NCBI GenBank assembly: GCA_026874595.1
Contig: CM049310.1
Coordinates: 20,870,058-20,934,057, forward strand
Length of the DNA stretch: 64,000 nt
Direction of reading: 5' to 3'
Source of the DNA: Sipunculus nudus
Taxonomy: Eukaryota; Annelida; Sipuncula; Golfingiida; Sipunculidae
Shown: positions 1 to 10,849 of the stretch, piece by piece
Position numbering within the stretch: the stretch's first letter is position 1
Layout: each line of letters begins with the position of its first letter
Notes under the pieces: model-generated
The model's database searches: none
Told to the model about the DNA's origin: nothing
Seen by the model: the letters and a program-made list of their open reading frames with translations, nothing else
Translations under genes and position numbers: made by a program

Positions 1-200
1 TGCTCTGGGATTACATATTCATTGTTTGCAGAGGGTACATGTAAAGACGTAATCCTCCTATATATCTTCAGGACAAGTTCAGGTACATTTGCACAAATAT
101 TATGCCACCATTTATCACACATTGAACATGTTATCATATTTCCATAAAAATAGTCAGGATATTTGCATGGACAGTGTAATACTATCTCATGGTGCACATT

Positions 201-1467
201 TTAACCTTGACAGGACGTTTTTGCTGAATTTTTGGAAACAGTGTGAAATTTTTTTGCTCTAAACAGTTTTTTTAAATGGGTTCTCATTCTATTTTCATCA
301 TATACCAAGTCACTAATTTTATCATTTAACCAACTGTTCAGCCTATTGTTGGAAAATTCAACCGCGTTGGCGCTCATATATACCCCACAATCTGAGTTAT
401 TATTCTGCAATAACTCTTTGCAGCCCCACGCAAAATATCTATTATAAACAGACCCCTCTCATCTGGTCGGACCGATATAAGCCAATGTGAATGTCCAGTG
501 AAATGTATTTGTACACACGGGCCTTTTCGAGAACCTATATTTTTAAAACCTGTTTCTGGCACGATCCATTTGTTTCGTTCATCATTGAAGCAAGGTGTTA
601 GAGTAGTATCTTGGAATCCGATTATTTCTGGATATTGTTTTTGTAAAATTATTTGCGCAGCACGGATAAGCTTATCAGAAAGCCAAGAATCGTTTTCTAT
701 TTCTCTTTTGTTTTGAACTGTTAGTCCGAATTCATGCAACCAATACCTCGCTCGGCACGTCTCCTTTTCTGGCGAATAATGTACTAAAATTAGCGATATC
801 GGATTTGCCTTTCTCTTTTTAACTGAAACGTTGTTTTCTAATGTCGGCATTTTATTTCGTTTTAGCGAGAGTCGATTTCTTTTTTGTTTTTGTTGGTGTT
901 ATATCTTCGTGGATTACTTTACGAAATTTGCTTAGCGGGCGATTACATTCGTCAGAGGTCTCACAATGTTCCTGGGTTATTTTATTTGTGGTCTGTTTTG
1001 GTGTAGAGGACGCACTTATTTCAAAAGATTGTGTATCAATGCTTTCCGGCATCCCTACTGGACTACAATTATAGGAGCTGGAAGCAAGGATGAACTGTCG
1101 TCTTTACTTTTTTCATTACTGTTACTATTACTCTTGCCAAAATCAAGTCTAATTCTCACTCGTTTCCGTTCTGAATTTTTCAAAATTGATTTCGTGTTTT
1201 TTTAACTGTAACATTATTTAATGGGGTTTTGGCCGGGGTAGCTTGTGTCTTAATTTTATCAACAGTACCCTGTTTAGTCTTCTTTTGTTTCGAAACAGGA
1301 ACCGGGTCATCTATCTCGGGAGATTGCATGCAGAGATCTATCTCTAGTTGAGGTTATCATGGGAACATCGATATCGGGAGCAGCTTAAAATCGTACATGA
1401 AATCTAATTTTCTCGGCTGTTTTCTACCCGTTTTTCTAGCCACCCTTTTCTTACTATGCCGAGACAT
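201..1467 (-). pseudogene. Decayed Ulp1/C48-like cysteine protease gene
   Basis: Three minus-strand reading frames line up as one broken gene. It begins at an ATG at 1467 with a lysine/arginine-rich N-terminus, continues through a low-complexity basic linker (852-1052), and ends in a protease-like domain split between 374-850 and 201-410. The domain shows the order typical of Ulp1/adenain-type proteases: a GHSHW histidine motif (near 486), an aspartate in an IID context (near 440), and Q-N-N-N-S-D-C-G-V-Y with the cysteine (near 395). The frame changes between the aspartate and cysteine motifs, and further stops or shifts occur upstream, so the copy looks dead. In animal genomes such domains are often carried by DNA transposons or are domesticated from them; no transposase was seen nearby. 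The family assignment rests on motif order only. Confidence 0.5.
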
Positions 1468-2378
1468 AAGTGAAACATTTAGTTTGCGTTAATGATCGAT
1501 TACATCCATACCTATAGATTTCCTGGCTGCAAGAATATGGTAGCAAATATTTGTTGCTGCGCACTGACATTTTTCTTTTGGGAACAGAGTTACCCCATAT
1601 TTATCGTCATTGTTGCCCTCCACAATGAAAGTACCAAATTTCGCAATTAATTCTATTTTCCCGTTATTGATTATATCTGGTGCCCTTTCAATTTGTGTCC
1701 GGTTCTTTCTAATGAATTCCCAATTTATGTTTTCCTCTTTTTTATCTCCGCATCAGCATGCAACAAATCTGATTGAGGGGACGAGGGATCAGGCATGAAC
1801 TGGTTTATATTGTTTTTTACCTTCTTCAACTATTAGTCCTGGGGCGCAAGTATCCTTGGGGAATGGTTGATCCTCAGGGTTTTCTAATAAATGCATATAT
1901 TCTGACTTTAAATGATAGGAACCTAAATTACAATAACCCCGCAAAATTTCTTTCAGATAATAATTTTGAAGATTATAAAAGTGGGCCATACGATCAAAGG
2001 ATAATAGGATTACAGTATTTCAAATAGCTACAAAGGATTAATTACCCTGCCAAGGTCTATTGGTCATCACTGTCCGTACATAAACAATATTACTCCATAA
2101 ATGAATTTGTTTGCCTTCAACTGTGCGCAACAGAAATCAATGAGTTTAATTAGTTTATTATTAAATAGCCAAATTGGCCATGTCTCTGGATGAGCCACAC
2201 CGTTAATGAGGTTTGCCCGTAATAACTGTGTACCCACCAGCACCTGCCTGAAAGCCCAGGCGCGCTGGGAAGTGAATCCATAATTTAGTAATCAATTAAC
2301 TTTGATGGGGGTATCCTCGCGCTGCCCTTTTTTATAATTATATTTTAAACCCGTTAAATTCTGGTCTTAGTGCCGAAT

Positions 2379-2505
2379 AAGTAAACCACACTTTTGACAT
2401 AGTTTTTATATGTTTTATAATTTCGATATTTCAATATTAAGTAAACCACATATTTGACATACTATTTTATATGTTTTTTAATTCCTATATATTTCCATAT
2501 TTAAT
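2379..2505. repeat. Two-copy tandem duplication, ~62-bp unit
   Basis: The unit begins GTAAACCACA and contains TTGACATA followed by an AT-rich tail. It occurs at about 2381-2440 and again at about 2441-2505 with a few differences. It has no coding content. Confidence 0.55.
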
Positions 2506-3162
2506 GCATACCCTTTATACCATTAAAAAAATTAAGGATAGTTGAGGTTACGATAACTTCTATATGTAAATATCAAATTAAACTATTTTGTATATTATCA
2601 CACATTTTACTATAAAATTTATACTAAAAGAAAATATTCTGTATAACATGCAAGAAAATATAATTAGTTGTAAACATATTACAAACATTCAAGAGTTTTC
2701 AGAAATAGAAAATTGGTAAAGAGAATATATGATAAGTTTATTAAACAGTTTTTAAAACAATATACGTATTTTAGTGACAGTTCCAATCAATTAGACTTGT
2801 AAACGATTTAACATATCAGAGCGGGGAAGTCAGACATGCATGTGGCGGCATCTGTTGTGGCGAGTGGGAATCAGTGGGAAGCACTCATTGGCGGCTCTCC
2901 GGGCAAGATGGCTGTCTCCGGACGATCTCCGGGTCGTCTCCGGGTGAGGTTTCCGTGGATAACTGAATAAATACCTTGTGCACTTGCAAATTAAGTATCA
3001 TATTCGATGCGGATGTCATTTAGAAGTGTCAAGGGGAACGTGTAATACTTATTGCTGCCTTATTAATTAAGATATCGTGATCTCCGGGTTTTATTTTGAT
3101 CTCCGGCCAGAGATCTCTGGGTTTTAGATACACCCGTTCAGGCCCGTGGAACATGCTGAGCC

Positions 3163-3242
3163 AACTAATTAGCATGGGGTATGTGATACCCTAATAAATG
3201 GCAGGGCCTAATAATATGGAGTCCAATTAAATTGGGCTAGGG
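3163..3242. repeat. Fragment of MITE family found at 38.4-38.96 kb
   Basis: The segment ATGGCAGGGCCTAATAATAT followed by a GAGTCC-like block and GGGCTA matches the terminal inverted repeat of the element at 38367-38960. Only one end is recognisable here. Confidence 0.5.
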
Positions 3243-3832
3243 ACAGAATGTCTCCAGAATTGCGGGTGACTTAAAAACTGTTCTTGCCCATGAAGTTTGC
3301 ATTGCTAGAAAAGTGGGAAGAAAGCTGGACTTGTGCAAACTGTGCAGGTTTCAATTCCCAGGGATCAACCACTTCCATCACTTTTTTCTTTTACATTTTA
3401 CTCTGCCATCGAAAATAGAGCAGATATATTCAACGAGTGATTACTTATAGACTGACATCTATTTTTCTTTTGTTTATAATTTTGACATTTATCTTTTGTT
3501 TATAATTTGAAGTGGGTTATTTGTAGTGTCATAACAAGTTGACATTTAATATCTCAGACCCAATCTTGTGATAGAAAATCAGTTCGTTATTGCAATGATG
3601 TTGCATCATTCATAATCATAGTGATAAACTGATGTCGTGATGATATACCTAAAAATAATACAGAAAAATACAACATTGCGAAACGTAATTATTAACAGCT
3701 GGGAAGATTAGCGAAGATCTTATACAGCCGACCGCATCGCAGGAACCTAAAGCTAAGGCAAAGTTGTTTATGCACGTTGTAAGCTTCACAAAACAGTTCT
3801 CAACGAACAACCGACTTGACACTCATGCGTAC

Positions 3833-3910
3833 CTGCTGTGATCTCATTTGACCTGCCTTGGGTGCTCTTTTTCTAAGAAAAGTGACTTCGTCCCAATCTG
3901 CTTCAGCCAT
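3833..3910 (-). CDS. EDF1: EDF1/MBF1 first coding exon (multiprotein bridging factor 1)
   Basis: On the minus strand an ATG at 3910 opens 26 codons that start MAEADWDEVTFLRKRAPK and end exactly at a GTACGC splice donor (3832-3827), phase 0. This is the characteristic N-terminus of EDF1/MBF1, a small, highly conserved cofactor. Known roles of the family are bridging bZIP or nuclear-receptor factors to TBP and sensing collided ribosomes. The helix-turn-helix domain is encoded by later exons, which are not seen between here and the left edge, so they should lie outside the window (or the copy is partial). The sequence just upstream (3950-4164) has a CTTCCGG ETS-type site and GCGCATGC, compatible with a housekeeping promoter. 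The hAT-like element begins only about 260 bp upstream of the ATG. Confidence 0.85.
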
Positions 3911-4172
3911 TTTTCTGTATTATAAATTAAAAATGTTATAAAGGAGACTGATCTGCGTTAAATAGCCACAATTTTGGTATGATTTCACAACTTTAAATCG
4001 TTTGTGGTAACAAATCATGCAGCAGTTCTCGAAGTTTGTGGTGAAATCGGTCAAGCTGAACTTCCGGTGTTATTGCAATATTCTGTATGTTGTGAAATCA
4101 TATACAGTTTATATCTTACTGCGCATGCTCAGACACCAAAGGCGCCTGCTCCAACTCAAACTAACTCTTCAA
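3911..4172 (-). promoter_or_regulatory. Probable EDF1 promoter / 5' UTR
   Basis: This is the unique sequence between the EDF1 start codon and the hAT-like insertion. It holds CTTCCGGTG (ETS-like, near 4060) and ACTGCGCATGCTCAG (NRF1-like core, near 4119). No TATA box is placed to serve EDF1. The promoter assignment is inferred from position and motifs. The last 8 bases (4165-4172) are the left target-site copy of the hAT-like element. Confidence 0.45.
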
Positions 4173-4703
4173 CAGAGTTGGGGCCAATTACATCGAAAAG
4201 TAATATCATTACAATTACAATTACTTCCAAAAATCCCAATTACAATTACAATTACAAATTACTTTAATTTTACAAAGTAATGATTAAATTACAATTACTT
4301 TTGAAAAGTAATTAATTACTTTCAATTACTTTCTAAAAAATATAATATAGAGAGGCATGGTTCATGTAAAGTATCATTCATGGTAGAAAGGCCAACTGAT
4401 TAAATTTATAAAAGGAAAAACTGCAATCAGAACATATCCAATCTGGTGTCATATATTAAAGTGCACAAAAGCTATACTTATGATAATATACTGTAACGAA
4501 TACCAGGCTGTATGCGAGAGCAGCCAGCGCTTGGTGGCTCGCAGGTGCGCGATGCCGGGGTATGCTGCGAGTAAACATTATGTAATCACTCGTGGAGGGC
4601 AGTCACTAGGTCAGTGATGACCGGCCGTTATCCGGAGCAGTGAAACCGGGCTGGGCGGCTACCGCTGGGGCGGAAGACGTGCCGGACAGCAGGGGGTCAG
4701 AGG

Positions 4704-4713
4704 CTATATAAAG
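4704..4713 (+). promoter_or_regulatory. TATA box in the 5' LTR of element 1
   Basis: CTATATAAAG in a GC-rich setting within the U3-like part of the LTR; the same box occurs in the 3' LTR near 12977. Confidence 0.7.
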
Positions 4714-4979
4714 GGCCCGCCTAGCTTGGGGGGAGACACAGTTCGTACTTGCTTCAGCTCGCACCACATTAGCATTTAGAGGAGACTTTGATAATTATTT
4801 TTGGAGTACTTTTTTTCTGTTTGATTATACAACTGCCTGTATTTCTGGATATTCGGACTTGTTTTACGGAATTATTACTGCGCCAGCGAACCGCATCATC
4901 CCTCGACTTTGCCAATTACTCTGTTGTTGGAGACTGCATCTGTCATCACGCATGACGACCTAGTCATCATTCAGACTAT

Positions 4980-4985
4980 GTAAGT
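4980..4985 (+). promoter_or_regulatory. Candidate splice donor in the LTR of element 1
   Basis: GTAAGT is a perfect donor core located after the predicted transcription start and before the primer site. With the acceptor at 10901-10902 it would join the leader to ORF3. This is inferred from sequence only. Confidence 0.4.
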
Positions 4986-5155
4986 TTATTTTAATAGTAT
5001 ATATAAAGAGTTTACTACCAATTTGGAATCTAAAGTTGTGTATGCATCTGCGAGAATGTTTGCATGTATTGCGACATCGCACTCGGGCGTTCGCACTCAG
5101 TGAACCCTGAACCTACACCCACGTAACCCCAACCCCCAGGTGTTACAGATATTTT

Positions 5156-5173
5156 TGGCGCCCAACGTGGGGC
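5156..5173 (+). other. Primer-binding site of element 1 (tRNA-Lys type)
   Basis: TGGCGCCCAACGTGGGGC begins 9 bases after the LTR. It matches the primer site known for retroviruses primed by the lysine tRNA (Lys1,2 type). Confidence 0.85.
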
Positions 5174-5374
5174 CCGAGTGCATAGCAGAGTTAACATGTA
5201 AATTATCCTACATTTTAGTAGCGAATACTAATACATTAAGAGATACATAAATATAGCTAGAGAGCTAACTGAAATCAGTGCGAGTTATTTTGGCAGTTAA
5301 ATCTGATATAGCTAATTCAGGAATATTTTCTTTCTTTGTTTATATGAAATTAATGTATGTAATACTCGAAACAC

Positions 5375-6751
5375 TTGGTAATGGCAACAGATACGAGTTT
5401 CTTGGGAAAATTATTTCGTAGGACAATGTCCCTGTTTAGTACACCAGTTTCACAGAGACAAAGTAGTGATCAGGGGCAGAAGGTAGACAGGTCGGAGGCA
5501 ACTGGACTACTAGAGGTCCCTGATACACTGGAAGAACGTAGGGCGTCATCAGTGGAAACGACGAGAGGTAGTCGACCACCACTCAGCTCAACACCCGGCG
5601 ACAACCCGTCAATTCCACCAGTTAGGTCGCCTGACACAGAGAGTTACCCCCAATACCAGCCGGCCGATAATGGCATGACAGAACCAACCGGCGGAGATGA
5701 GAGAGCCCAGTATCGCCTGCCAACCACCTGGGGAGAACCACAACAAAAAGGAAGGTCAGATAAGCGAGTAACTGTGGAACCAAGTACGATGTACGCAGCA
5801 CCAAGATCAACATGGCCGGAAAATACCTTCATGATCGAACAACCAGACCTTCCTCGACCAACCGCCATTCGACCTGTGTTCCCACCGCCAGCCACAGAAT
5901 ATCGAGTGAAAAGAAAACAAAGAGAACCAGCAACGTTTGATGGCAGGAGTACCGAGTGGACCGACTACCGAGTTCATTTTGAGACAGTTTCCAGGATAAA
6001 TGAGTGGGACTACCAAGAAAGAGCTATGCATCTCGCAGCTAGCTTAAGAGGCGATGCACAGAGACTTCTTGGAGATATGGCCACAGAAGACGCCTGGGAT
6101 TATGACCGACTGGTTGCGACAATTGAAAGAAAGTATTTCCCGAGGGAGCGACAAGAGTCATATGAGAGCCGTTTTATGGAGAGGAGGAGAGAGCGGAATG
6201 AGTCTCCAGCTGACTATGCACAGGTGCTGCAGCGTTTCGCCAGTCGGGCATATCCGACTTTCCCAATTAACAACAGAGAAAGGCTCGTAATAAGCCAGTT
6301 CATCAAAAACCTAGAGCCGGCAGAATTACGACGCCATGTGCGCTACAGTCGACCCCAAACAGTTGAAATGGCCGTCTCTCTCACAGAGGAATACGAACAA
6401 AACGAGGGGCTTTCTGAACGAAACAGGGTTACTGCTAAACCTAGGGGTTTAGTTTATGCTGCTCAAACCGATAAAACTGAAGATAAAAGGGTGGCACAAT
6501 GTGAAGAAACTCTGATGCAGTTAACGAAAACTGTACGCGACCTACAGCAGACGCTTCACAGACTACAACTCGATGCAGCCGAGTCAGCGAGCCAAGAAAA
6601 ACCAAACCGGAAAGATGACGTATGCTTCAATTGTCATCAGAAGGGTCACTTCCGCTCCGACTGCCCGAGACGTGCACGACGAGCCACTGACACGCCCTAT
6701 CCGAGATCAAGGGAGCCTCAACAGGAGAAAAGTACACCCATTTCAAACTAG
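5375..6751 (+). CDS. gag: Gag of element 1 (Ty3/gypsy)
   Basis: 458 residues. The N-terminal third is proline-, serine- and arginine-rich and probably disordered. Residues about 180-340 hold a retrotransposon-type capsid region (including a PATFDGRSTEWTDYRVHFE segment and helical repeats). A canonical CCHC zinc knuckle lies at residues 417-430 (C-x2-C-x4-H-x4-C). The protein should form the particle shell and package element RNA. It starts about 200 bp after the primer site and ends at a TAG at 6749-6751. The next gene is in the -1 frame and is open from about 6691, overlapping the end of gag. No canonical slippery heptamer was found in that overlap, so how pol is expressed is unclear. Confidence 0.93.
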   Translation: MVMATDTSFLGKLFRRTMSLFSTPVSQRQSSDQGQKVDRSEATGLLEVPDTLEERRASSVETTRGSRPPLSSTPGDNPSIPPVRSPDTESYPQYQPADNGMTEPTGGDERAQYRLPTTWGEPQQKGRSDKRVTVEPSTMYAAPRSTWPENTFMIEQPDLPRPTAIRPVFPPPATEYRVKRKQREPATFDGRSTEWTDYRVHFETVSRINEWDYQERAMHLAASLRGDAQRLLGDMATEDAWDYDRLVATIERKYFPRERQESYESRFMERRRERNESPADYAQVLQRFASRAYPTFPINNRERLVISQFIKNLEPAELRRHVRYSRPQTVEMAVSLTEEYEQNEGLSERNRVTAKPRGLVYAAQTDKTEDKRVAQCEETLMQLTKTVRDLQQTLHRLQLDAAESASQEKPNRKDDVCFNCHQKGHFRSDCPRRARRATDTPYPRSREPQQEKSTPISN

Positions 6752-9700
6752 AAGGGGCTGGTCACGCGGCCGAAAACCAAGCCCGTAGGAATAAGAAAAG
6801 GCCAGTTAGAAAGGATAAACATCCTACACACCATAGATTAGATAGTTCGTGTTCATCTTGGTTTGTTAATGTAGTAGTCTATGAGTTAAACATTGCAATG
6901 TTAGTGGATACAGGGTCACATTTTACGGTTTTAGCGGAACACGTATGGAATCAGCTAACGCAGAGACCATTTTTGAGGGAGACCCAAGTACAACTAGAGG
7001 TGGCCAACGGTCAGCAGTTACCTGTGTCTGGTGTCGCCGATTTGGAATTGACAATTGGACGGCACCTATATGAAAAATCATGCCTGATAAGTCCATTGAA
7101 AAATCTGGATGGGATACTAGGTCTGGACTTCCTGATACAGATGAAGGCTGTCTTCAGTGTCTATGATGGTAAACTTTACTTGGACAACCAGAGTATTGAT
7201 CTACACAACGAGAAAAGACAACAGTTGGACGTTGTTGTATCAGAGACAACATGGATTAAACCAATGACAGAAATGTACGTGGAATGTCACATCGAGAATG
7301 TATCCGCACTTGGAACTTTTATATTCGAGCCGGCCAGAAAATTTCTGGAGGAAAAGGACATCAGTATGCCAGCAGGTGTGGTAGAAAGAAAAATCAACAA
7401 TAATATTAGATTAAGTGTGACTAATGTCGGATCGAGCGTCAGATGTTTGGAACAGAACACCAGGGTTGGATATGTTGAGAAATTGGCTTCCTTTCAGTTG
7501 GATAGGGATGTTTATAGTATGAACGAATCTACTGCTTCTGGGGCGGGAACGCCACCGACCGAGCTGCCAGATCACCTTGTAACGTTAGTCGAAGGAGTAT
7601 CAGAGAATTTAACAGAGGAACAACAACTCGCATTAAAGCAGGTTCTAACCGAATATCAAGACCTGTTTTTACAACCAGAAGGACAACTAAGTAGAGCCGA
7701 CAGAACTACCCACAAAATCAACACGGGTACCAACCATCCAATCAAATTACCGCATCGGCGACTTCCATTGAGACTAAAAGAGCTTGTTACAAGTGAAATA
7801 CAAAAGATGATGTCGGAAGGTATCATTGAGCCCAGCAACAGTCCATGGGCTTCTCCAGTGGTCTTAGTGAAAAAAAAGGACGGCAGCGTTCGATTCTGTG
7901 TGGACTACCGACGTCTGAACGCAGTAACAAAGAAAGATGCATATCCGCTACCTCGTGTTGATGACAACCTTGACGCATTAGCGGGAGCCCAGTGGTTCTG
8001 TACTCTGGATTTAGCGAGTGGATATTGGCAGGTGGCCATGGATAAAACAGACAAGGAGAAAACAGCATTCGTCACCACAGATGGATTATTCCACTTCAAT
8101 GTCATGCCGTTCGGACTTTGTAATGCCCCAGCCACCTTTGCCAGATTAATGGACTTAATTCTAAGAGGCCTCACATGGACTAAATGTTTGGTTTACTTGG
8201 ATGATATCATTATCTTCGGATCCGACTTCGAGTCAACGCTACAGAATCTGCGCTGTGTGTTTGACCGACTCAAGGAGGCTAATTTAACACTTAAGCACGA
8301 GAAGTGTAATTTATTTCATAAGGAACTGTCTTTTCTGGGACATATAGTCTCACCAGAAGGAGTCAGGTGCGATCCAGAGAAAATTCAGGCCGTAAAAGAC
8401 TGGCCGCGGCCCGAAAATGTTCGCCAGTTAAGGAGTTTTCTGGGACTCGCGTCATATTACAGAAAGTTCGTTCCAGACTTTGCCTCGATTGTGACACCAT
8501 TGACTAGACTCCTACAAAAGAGTACAAAGTATTGCTGGACTCCACCATGTGATGCCGCATTTCATCATCTGAAAGATAGATTAACAACTTCACCAATACT
8601 TGCATATCCCACCAACCAGGGGCAGTTTATCTTGGACACGGATGCAAGTGGAGAGGGAATAAGTGGAATACTTTCACAAAAACAAGAAGGACATGAAAAA
8701 GTGATTGCATATTTCAGCAAGACACTCTCTAAAACACAGCGGAACTACTGTACTACCTACAGAGAACTTCTTGCTTTGGTTGTTTCAATGAAACACTTCA
8801 GACACTATCTCTATGGTCAACCATTCTTAATTAGAACGGACCACTACAGCTTGAAGTGGCTGGTAAATTTTAAAGACCCAGAAGGGATGATTGCTCGTTG
8901 GATAACTCAGTTATCCGAATATGACTTCATCGTGGAGCATCGGAAAGGGTCAGGGCACAAAAACGCTGACGCCCTCTCCCGTAGACCATGCAAAAAGGTT
9001 TGCGGGTACGATCAATGCCCAGACCATCAAGAAATATCTCAACAGAGTAACAACGTGCTTACCAGCATCAAGACCTCTGCGTCACCTTTAGATATTCGGG
9101 AAAAACAACTCTACCCTATTTTATCAAGAAAGAAAACTTCAGCCGAATGTAACCGGACTACAGGACGGGCAGAAAAGGGTCTTTCCGAGAGATGGCTAGA
9201 GGGATGGTCTGAAGAGGAACTGTACAAACTCCAGCAAGATGACCCCAGCATTCGAAAAATAACTTCTTGGATGTCTGAATCATCGGAGCGACCCGCATGG
9301 CAAATAGTGAGCAGCGAAGGTAAAGAGGTGAAGACCTATTGGCTCCAGTGGAACACACTGAAGTGCCGAGATAGACTTCTGTATAGAGTACTACCTGTCG
9401 GAGTTAGCAAGGCAACTTGGCAACTAGTTGCACCCGAACAACTAAGAAAGTGGATTATGCATCAGTTACACGGTACAAGACTCGGAGGCCACCTTGGGGT
9501 CAAAAAGACTCTCGAGAGAGTTCGACAGAGATGTTATTGGCCCGGACAACGTGAAGAAATTGCACGTTGGTGTAAAACTTGCAAAAAGTGTGCAACCCGG
9601 AAAGCTGGACCAGGCGCTGGCAAGGCCAAGCTGCTGCAAAAACCAGTAGGGGCACCTTTAGAACGAGTTGCAATTGACATTTTGGGACCGATTCCAGAGA

Positions 9701-10815
9701 CAAAGGAAGGAAATTGTTATATTTTGGTCCTGGCCGATTATTTTACCAAGTGGACAGAGGCATATGCACTTAAAGATCATACGGCTCAAACCGTTGGAGA
9801 TGTCATAGTGACCCAATACGTTTGCCGTTATGGAGTACCTTTGCAACTACACTCAGACCAGGGACCTGAATTTGAATCTGCTCTCTTCCAGAGGTTAATG
9901 GAACTATTAGAGATAGATAAAACACGAACAACTCCCTATAGGCCTCAGTCTGACGGGCTCGTGGAGCGTTTCAACAGGACCATCCAGCAGATGCTAGCGT
10001 TATTTGTCAACGACAACCGAGATGACTGGGACGACCACCTACCTTACTTAATGATGGCATACAGGGCAGCAGTGCAGGAGAGCACAAGTTGCACCCCGAA
10101 CCTGTTATTTTTGGGTCGAGAAACCAATTTCCCCTTAGACCTAATGATGGGCCATCCGGAGGGAACAGAGGAGCCAATGTGCCCGATTGAATACGTCCAA
10201 TGGGTGAAAGAAGCTGCAACTCGATCCCATGAATTTGCAAGAACTCATCTTAAACAAAGTATGAAAAGACAGAAGAAAATATACGATCAAAAAGCAAAAT
10301 TGAGGAAATATAATGCCGGCCAATGGGTATGGCGATGGTATCAACCTGAAGCCAGGAAGAAACTTGGATGCGGATGGACTGGACCTTATCTCGTGGTTGA
10401 AAAGCTGAACGACCTCTTATATAGGATACAAAAGAATCACAATACCCGAGAGTTAATTGTGCATGTTGATCATCTGAAGTTGTGCGAAGCAACAGATACG
10501 CCACCCACCTGGCTCAATGTCTCAACCTGCGACGAAGCCGGCGTAGAGGAAGAATGTCCTTCCGACAACGAAAGTTACACAGAAAACCCCGATGATGACA
10601 TCGACTCATCCGTTGCTGATACCAATGAAAAAGAACACTCAGAGGATATGCTAAACACACAGATTAACGGGGAAGCATTGCAAAGTAGACTGAGAATGCA
10701 AGAGTCAAATGTTAAACGTGGCCCGACAGATGGAAGCCATGATCTTGACGTCGATGTATCCTTACATCGAAGAAGTCAGAGAACACGTAGAGCCCCAAAC
10801 AGACTTGACCTTTAA
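6691..10815 (+). CDS. pol: Pol polyprotein of element 1 (PR-RT-RNase H-IN)
   Basis: The frame is open from about 6691 to 10815; the first in-frame ATG is at 6898 (1,305 residues from there, used for numbering). Domains in order: aspartic protease with LVDTGS (residues 2-7); reverse transcriptase with WASPVVLVKKKDG and the catalytic YLDD at 433-436; RNase H with DTDAS near 580; integrase H2C2 zinc domain (about 855-898); integrase core with the first Asp near 927, HSDQG near 985 and the Glu in a GLVERFNR context; and a C-terminal GPY/F-type module (GPYLVVE near 1162). The order RT-RH-IN identifies Ty3/gypsy. No stop or frameshift breaks the frame, so all catalytic functions look intact. It is probably made as a Gag-Pol fusion by -1 frameshifting. 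Confidence 0.94.
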   Translation, partial: HALSEIKGASTGEKYTHFKLEGAGHAAENQARRNKKRPVRKDKHPTHHRLDSSCSSWFVNVVVYELNIAMLVDTGSHFTVLAEHVWNQLTQRPFLRETQVQLEVANGQQLPVSGVADLELTIGRHLYEKSCLISPLKNLDGILGLDFLIQMKAVFSVYDGKLYLDNQSIDLHNEKRQQLDVVVSETTWIKPMTEMYVECHIENVSALGTFIFEPARKFLEEKDISMPAGVVERKINNNIRLSVTNVGSSVRCLEQNTRVGYVEKLASFQLDRDVYSMNESTASGAGTPPTELPDHLVTLVEGVSENLTEEQQLALKQVLTEYQDLFLQPEGQLSRADRTTHKINTGTNHPIKLPHRRLPLRLKELVTSEIQKMMSEGIIEPSNSPWASPVVLVKKKDGSVRFCVDYRRLNAVTKKDAYPLPRVDDNLDALAGAQWFCTLDLASGYWQVAMDKTDKEKTAFVTTDGLFHFNVMPFGLCNAPATFARLMDLILRGLTWTKCLVYLDDIIIFGSDFESTLQNLRCVFDRLKEANLTLKHEKCNLFHKELSFLGHIVSPEGVRCDPEKIQAVKDWPRPENVRQLRSFLGLASYYRKFVPDFASIVTPLTRLLQKSTKYCWTPPCDAAFHHLKDRLTTSPILAYPTNQGQFILDTDASGEGISGILSQKQEGHEKVIAYFSKTLSKTQRNYCTTYRELLALVVSMKHFRHYLYGQPFLIRTDHYSLKWLVNFKDPEGMIARWITQLSEYDFIVEHRKGSGHKNADALSRRPCKKVCGYDQCPDHQEISQQSNNVLTSIKTSASPLDIREKQLYPILSRKKTSAECNRTTGRAEKGLSERWLEGWSEEELYKLQQDDPSIRKITSWMSESSERPAWQIVSSEGKEVKTYWLQWNTLKCRDRLLYRVLPVGVSKATWQLVAPEQLRKWIMHQLHGTRLGGHLGVKKTLERVRQRCYWPGQREEIARWCKTCKKCATRKAGPGAGKAKLLQKPVGAPLERVAIDILGPIPETKEGNCYILVLADYFTKWTEAYALKDHTAQTVGDVIVTQYVCRYGVPLQLHSDQGPEFESALFQRLMELLEIDKTRTTPYRPQSDGLVERFNRTIQQMLALFVNDNRDDWDDHLPYLMMAYRAAVQESTSCTPNLLFLGRETNFPLDLMMGHPEGTEEPMCPIEYVQWVKEAATRSHEFARTHLKQSMKRQKKIYDQKAKLRKYNAGQWVWRWYQPEARKKLGCGWTGPYLVVEKLNDLLYRIQKNHNTRELIVHVDHLKLCEATDTPPTWLNVSTCDEAGVEEECPSDNESYTENPDDDIDSSVADTNEKEHSEDMLNTQINGEALQSRLRMQESNVKRGPTDGSHDLDVDVSLHRRSQRTRRAPNRLDL

Positions 10816-10849
10816 AAAAACAAGTATATATTTATAACCAAGTATACAC

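Larger units (their letters stand above)
1468..3832. other. AT-rich non-coding stretch left of EDF1
   Basis: No protein with recognisable similarity was found. If EDF1 is intact, this is part of its first intron (minus strand). It contains a short tandem duplication at 2379-2505 and a fragment of the 38.4-kb MITE family near 3163-3242. A weak tRNA-like B box (GGTTTCAATTCCC, near 3348) hints at an old SINE at about 3265-3370. Confidence 0.5.
4492..5147 (+). repeat. 5' LTR of element 1
   Basis: 656-bp LTR with TG...CA ends. A TATA box (CTATATAAAG, 4704-4713) places transcription start near 4735. A consensus GTAAGT lies at 4980-4985, downstream of that start, and could serve as a splice donor for a subgenomic mRNA. 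Confidence 0.92.

Noticed and set aside
4004-4280. Two 87-codon frames crossing the left end of the hAT-like element
   Set aside because: They span an insertion junction and AATTAC repeats, so they cannot be conserved genes.
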